From the NCBI GenBank assembly GCA_027083045.1, contig JALWQP010000174.1:1-6312 (forward strand): a DNA stretch of 6,312 nt. Reading direction: 5' to 3'. Numbering within the stretch: the stretch's first letter is position 1; each line of letters begins with the position of its first letter. This DNA comes from Desulfurococcales archaeon. GTDB lineage: Archaea; Thermoproteota; Thermoprotei_A; Sulfolobales; Desulfurococcaceae. The translations under genes were made by a program, and so were the position numbers. Under the pieces are notes generated by a model. That model worked only from the letters and a program-made list of their open reading frames with translations. It was not told the DNA's origin and did no database searches. Positions 5,732 to 6,312 of this stretch are shown in pieces.

Positions 5732-5807
5732 GAAGATATATCGTCACGGGGAAATCTACAAGCCAATAGGGCTCTAAGGCTATTCTCGTCATCCCAATAA
5801 ATTTATG

Positions 5808-5882
5808 TGGGGCCGCGGGGATTTGAACCCCGGATCACGGGGGCCCAAGCCCCGCATCCTAGCCAAGCTAGACTACGGCCCC
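5808..5882 (-). tRNA. tRNA-Pro (anticodon UGG), no intron
   Basis: Read on minus, it has the acceptor GGGGCCG/CGGCCCC with 7 perfect pairs, and a D stem GTCT/GGAT. The anticodon stem CGGGG/CCCCG encloses loop C-T-TGG-G-C, giving UGG, which reads CCA and, by wobble, other proline codons. The T arm is CGGGG-TTCAAAT-CCCCG and the discriminator is A. The length is 75 nt and CCA is not encoded. From position 22 to 65 it is almost the same as tRNA-Gln exons in this window. Confidence 0.95.
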
Positions 5883-5912
5883 AACCTTTCATTTAATATG
5901 GTTTCTCACGGG

Positions 5913-5920
5913 TTTTAAAT
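5913..5920 (-). promoter_or_regulatory. TATA-like box for tRNA-Pro
   Basis: On minus, ATAATTTAAAACCC is centred about 35 bp upstream of the tRNA 5' end at 5882. This implies a short leader of about 9 nt to be removed by RNase P. The spacing is nearly the same as at the CAU tRNA gene. Confidence 0.5.
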
Positions 5921-5962
5921 TATGCAGGTGGTTTCTTAGAGGGAGGAAATTTTATAGATAGG

Positions 5963-6078
5963 TGCCGCCGCCGGGATTTGAACCCGGGACGACCGGATCT
6001 CCCCCTGGCCGAACCCGCGACTTCGGGTTTCTTGGCGCCGTATGAGTCCGGCGCTCTGCCAGGCTGAGCTACGGCGGC
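5963..6078 (-). tRNA. tRNA with anticodon CAU (probably elongator tRNA-Met), 42-nt intron
   Basis: Read on minus: the acceptor is GCCGCCG/CGGCGGC with 7 perfect pairs, and the D stem GCTC/GAGC has loop AGCCTGGCA. The anticodon stem CCGGA (6051-6047) pairs with TCCGG (5997-5993) once an intron is removed. The loop C-T-CAT-A-A gives anticodon CAU. The T arm is CCGGG-TTCAAAT-CCCGG, the discriminator is A, and CCA is not encoded. The mature length is 74 nt. The anticodon stem lacks the three consecutive G-C pairs of initiator tRNA, so it is not the initiator. A tRNA-Ile2, whose C34 is modified to agmatidine, has the same gene-level anticodon and cannot be excluded. Confidence 0.93.
5999..6040 (-). 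other. Intron of the CAU tRNA at 37/38 (relaxed bulge-helix-bulge)
   Basis: The 42-nt intron starts CGGCGCC and ends GGGGGAG on minus. The proposed bulges are UAC (6042-6040) and AGA (6000-5998). The central helix is C-U-C-A (6046-6043) against GGGG (6004-6001), with one A-G mismatch. Inside the intron AACCCG and CGGGTT form a 6-bp hairpin with a 6-nt loop. The exon folds leave no other place for the extra bases, so the intron is well supported even though its junction is imperfect. Confidence 0.82.
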
Positions 6079-6108
6079 AACCGTATTTTCTGTATTTTTG
6101 TGGTGGAG

Positions 6109-6116
6109 TTTATAAA
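6109..6116 (-). promoter_or_regulatory. TATA-like box for the CAU tRNA
   Basis: On minus, AATATTTATAAACTCC is centred about 34 bp upstream of the tRNA 5' end at 6078. It lies in the 59-bp gap after the stop codon of the upstream gene, so the tRNA has its own promoter. Confidence 0.5.
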
Positions 6117-6137
6117 TATTGAAGCTTCGGGCAGGGA

Positions 6138-6311
6138 TCAGTATATAATAGTTACAGGGACAGTCTCTATTTCGTTCTTTTCGCGCATGCGTGCCTCGAT
6201 GAGGTTCTCGATTGCCAGTCTTATTACTTCACTTCTTGAAATCCCCATTTCTTTGGCGAGTAGATCCAGTTGTTCAATTAAACGCTCATCAGCCTTGAAA
6301 GTGATCACGCG
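6138..6311 (-). CDS. Ribbon-helix-helix (CopG-like) DNA-binding protein, N-terminus cut by right edge
   Basis: The minus frame runs in from the right edge and ends with TGA at 6138-6140, leaving 57 residues. It begins RVITFKADERLIEQLDLLAK and continues EMGISRSEVIRLAIENLIEA. This is the ribbon-helix-helix pattern: a short beta strand (RVITFKAD) whose side chains read the DNA groove, helix A, a turn with the G-[IV]-S-R-S-E-V-I-R signature, then helix B. Such proteins act as dimers, often as small repressors or antitoxins. The family usually opens with Met plus one or two residues before the strand, so the start is probably just beyond the edge, though GTG at 6308-6306 could also serve. The short charged tail ends IETVPVTIIY. 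No toxin gene is visible here, and the target is unknown. Confidence 0.82.
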   Translation of the reverse strand, partial: RVITFKADERLIEQLDLLAKEMGISRSEVIRLAIENLIEARMREKNEIETVPVTIIY

Positions 6312-6312
6312 T

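Larger units (their letters stand above)
5584..5807. other. Gap without an assigned gene, between the aminotransferase gene and tRNA-Pro
   Basis: No frame on either strand holds a convincing coding region. The longest start-to-stop reading with a purine-rich leader is 13 codons, from the ATG at 5728. The stretch holds an AT-rich inverted repeat (5626-5661) and a C/D-box-like set of motifs (5695-5731). Its right end, AATAAATTTAT on plus, is T-rich on minus as well and may end tRNA-Pro transcription. Confidence 0.5.

Noticed and set aside
5728..5769. 13-codon plus-strand reading frame (MRRYIVTGKSTSQ) after AAGGAG
   Set aside because: It is too short, the purine run is about 9 nt before the ATG but also part of the C/D-like motifs, and nothing follows it.
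5963..6078. Initiator tRNA-Met reading of the CAU tRNA
   Set aside because: The anticodon stem is CCGGA/TCCGG and lacks the run of three G-C pairs next to the loop that marks initiator tRNAs.
1..6312. CRISPR array, insertion sequence, toxin-antitoxin pair or other defence system
   Set aside because: I saw no regularly spaced repeats, transposase motifs or terminal inverted repeats. The only antitoxin-like protein is the cut ribbon-helix-helix protein at the right edge, with no partner in view.

Overview
The window looks like chromosomal DNA from a hyperthermophilic crenarchaeon, probably of the Desulfurococcales. The grounds are an archaeal/eukaryotic-type glycyl-tRNA synthetase, the small RNA polymerase subunit P, an archaeal TFB and an aIF1/SUI1 protein. 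In addition, two of three tRNA genes carry introns at position 37/38, AT-rich TATA-like boxes sit about 25-35 bp upstream of starts, and some genes seem to be transcribed without a leader. The genus cannot be fixed from the sequence alone.

Layout from left to right: glyS (minus strand, 3' end cut off by the left edge) is divergent from an agmatinase-family gene (plus). The agmatinase gene converges on rpoP (minus) with only 3 bp between the two stop codons. rpoP is divergent from the gene for aIF1 (plus), and a nearly symmetric TATA element lies between them. The aIF1 gene converges on tfb (minus) across a 38-bp gap with a T-run for each direction. An intron-containing tRNA-Gln(UUG) gene (plus) follows, then a class I PLP aminotransferase gene (plus). 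Next comes a 242-bp region without an assigned gene, which holds a possible partial C/D-box RNA signature and an AT-rich inverted repeat. The minus-strand tail has tRNA-Pro(UGG), an intron-containing tRNA with anticodon CAU (Met, elongator-like), and the end of a small ribbon-helix-helix (CopG-like) DNA-binding protein cut by the right edge.

Most of the window is information processing: aminoacylation (GlyRS, three tRNAs), transcription (RpoP, TFB) and translation initiation (aIF1). The two metabolic genes are an agmatinase (agmatine to putrescine) and an aminotransferase of unresolved substrate. Nearly every gene appears to be its own transcription unit, with its own promoter and alternating strands, so there is no real operon. 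I found no mobile element, CRISPR array, defence system or other clearly new multi-gene system. The most interesting details are the tRNA intron structures, the near-identical anticodon and T arms of tRNA-Gln and tRNA-Pro, the TFB zinc ribbon with two of four cysteines replaced, and unexplained structure in the two non-coding stretches around the aminotransferase gene.
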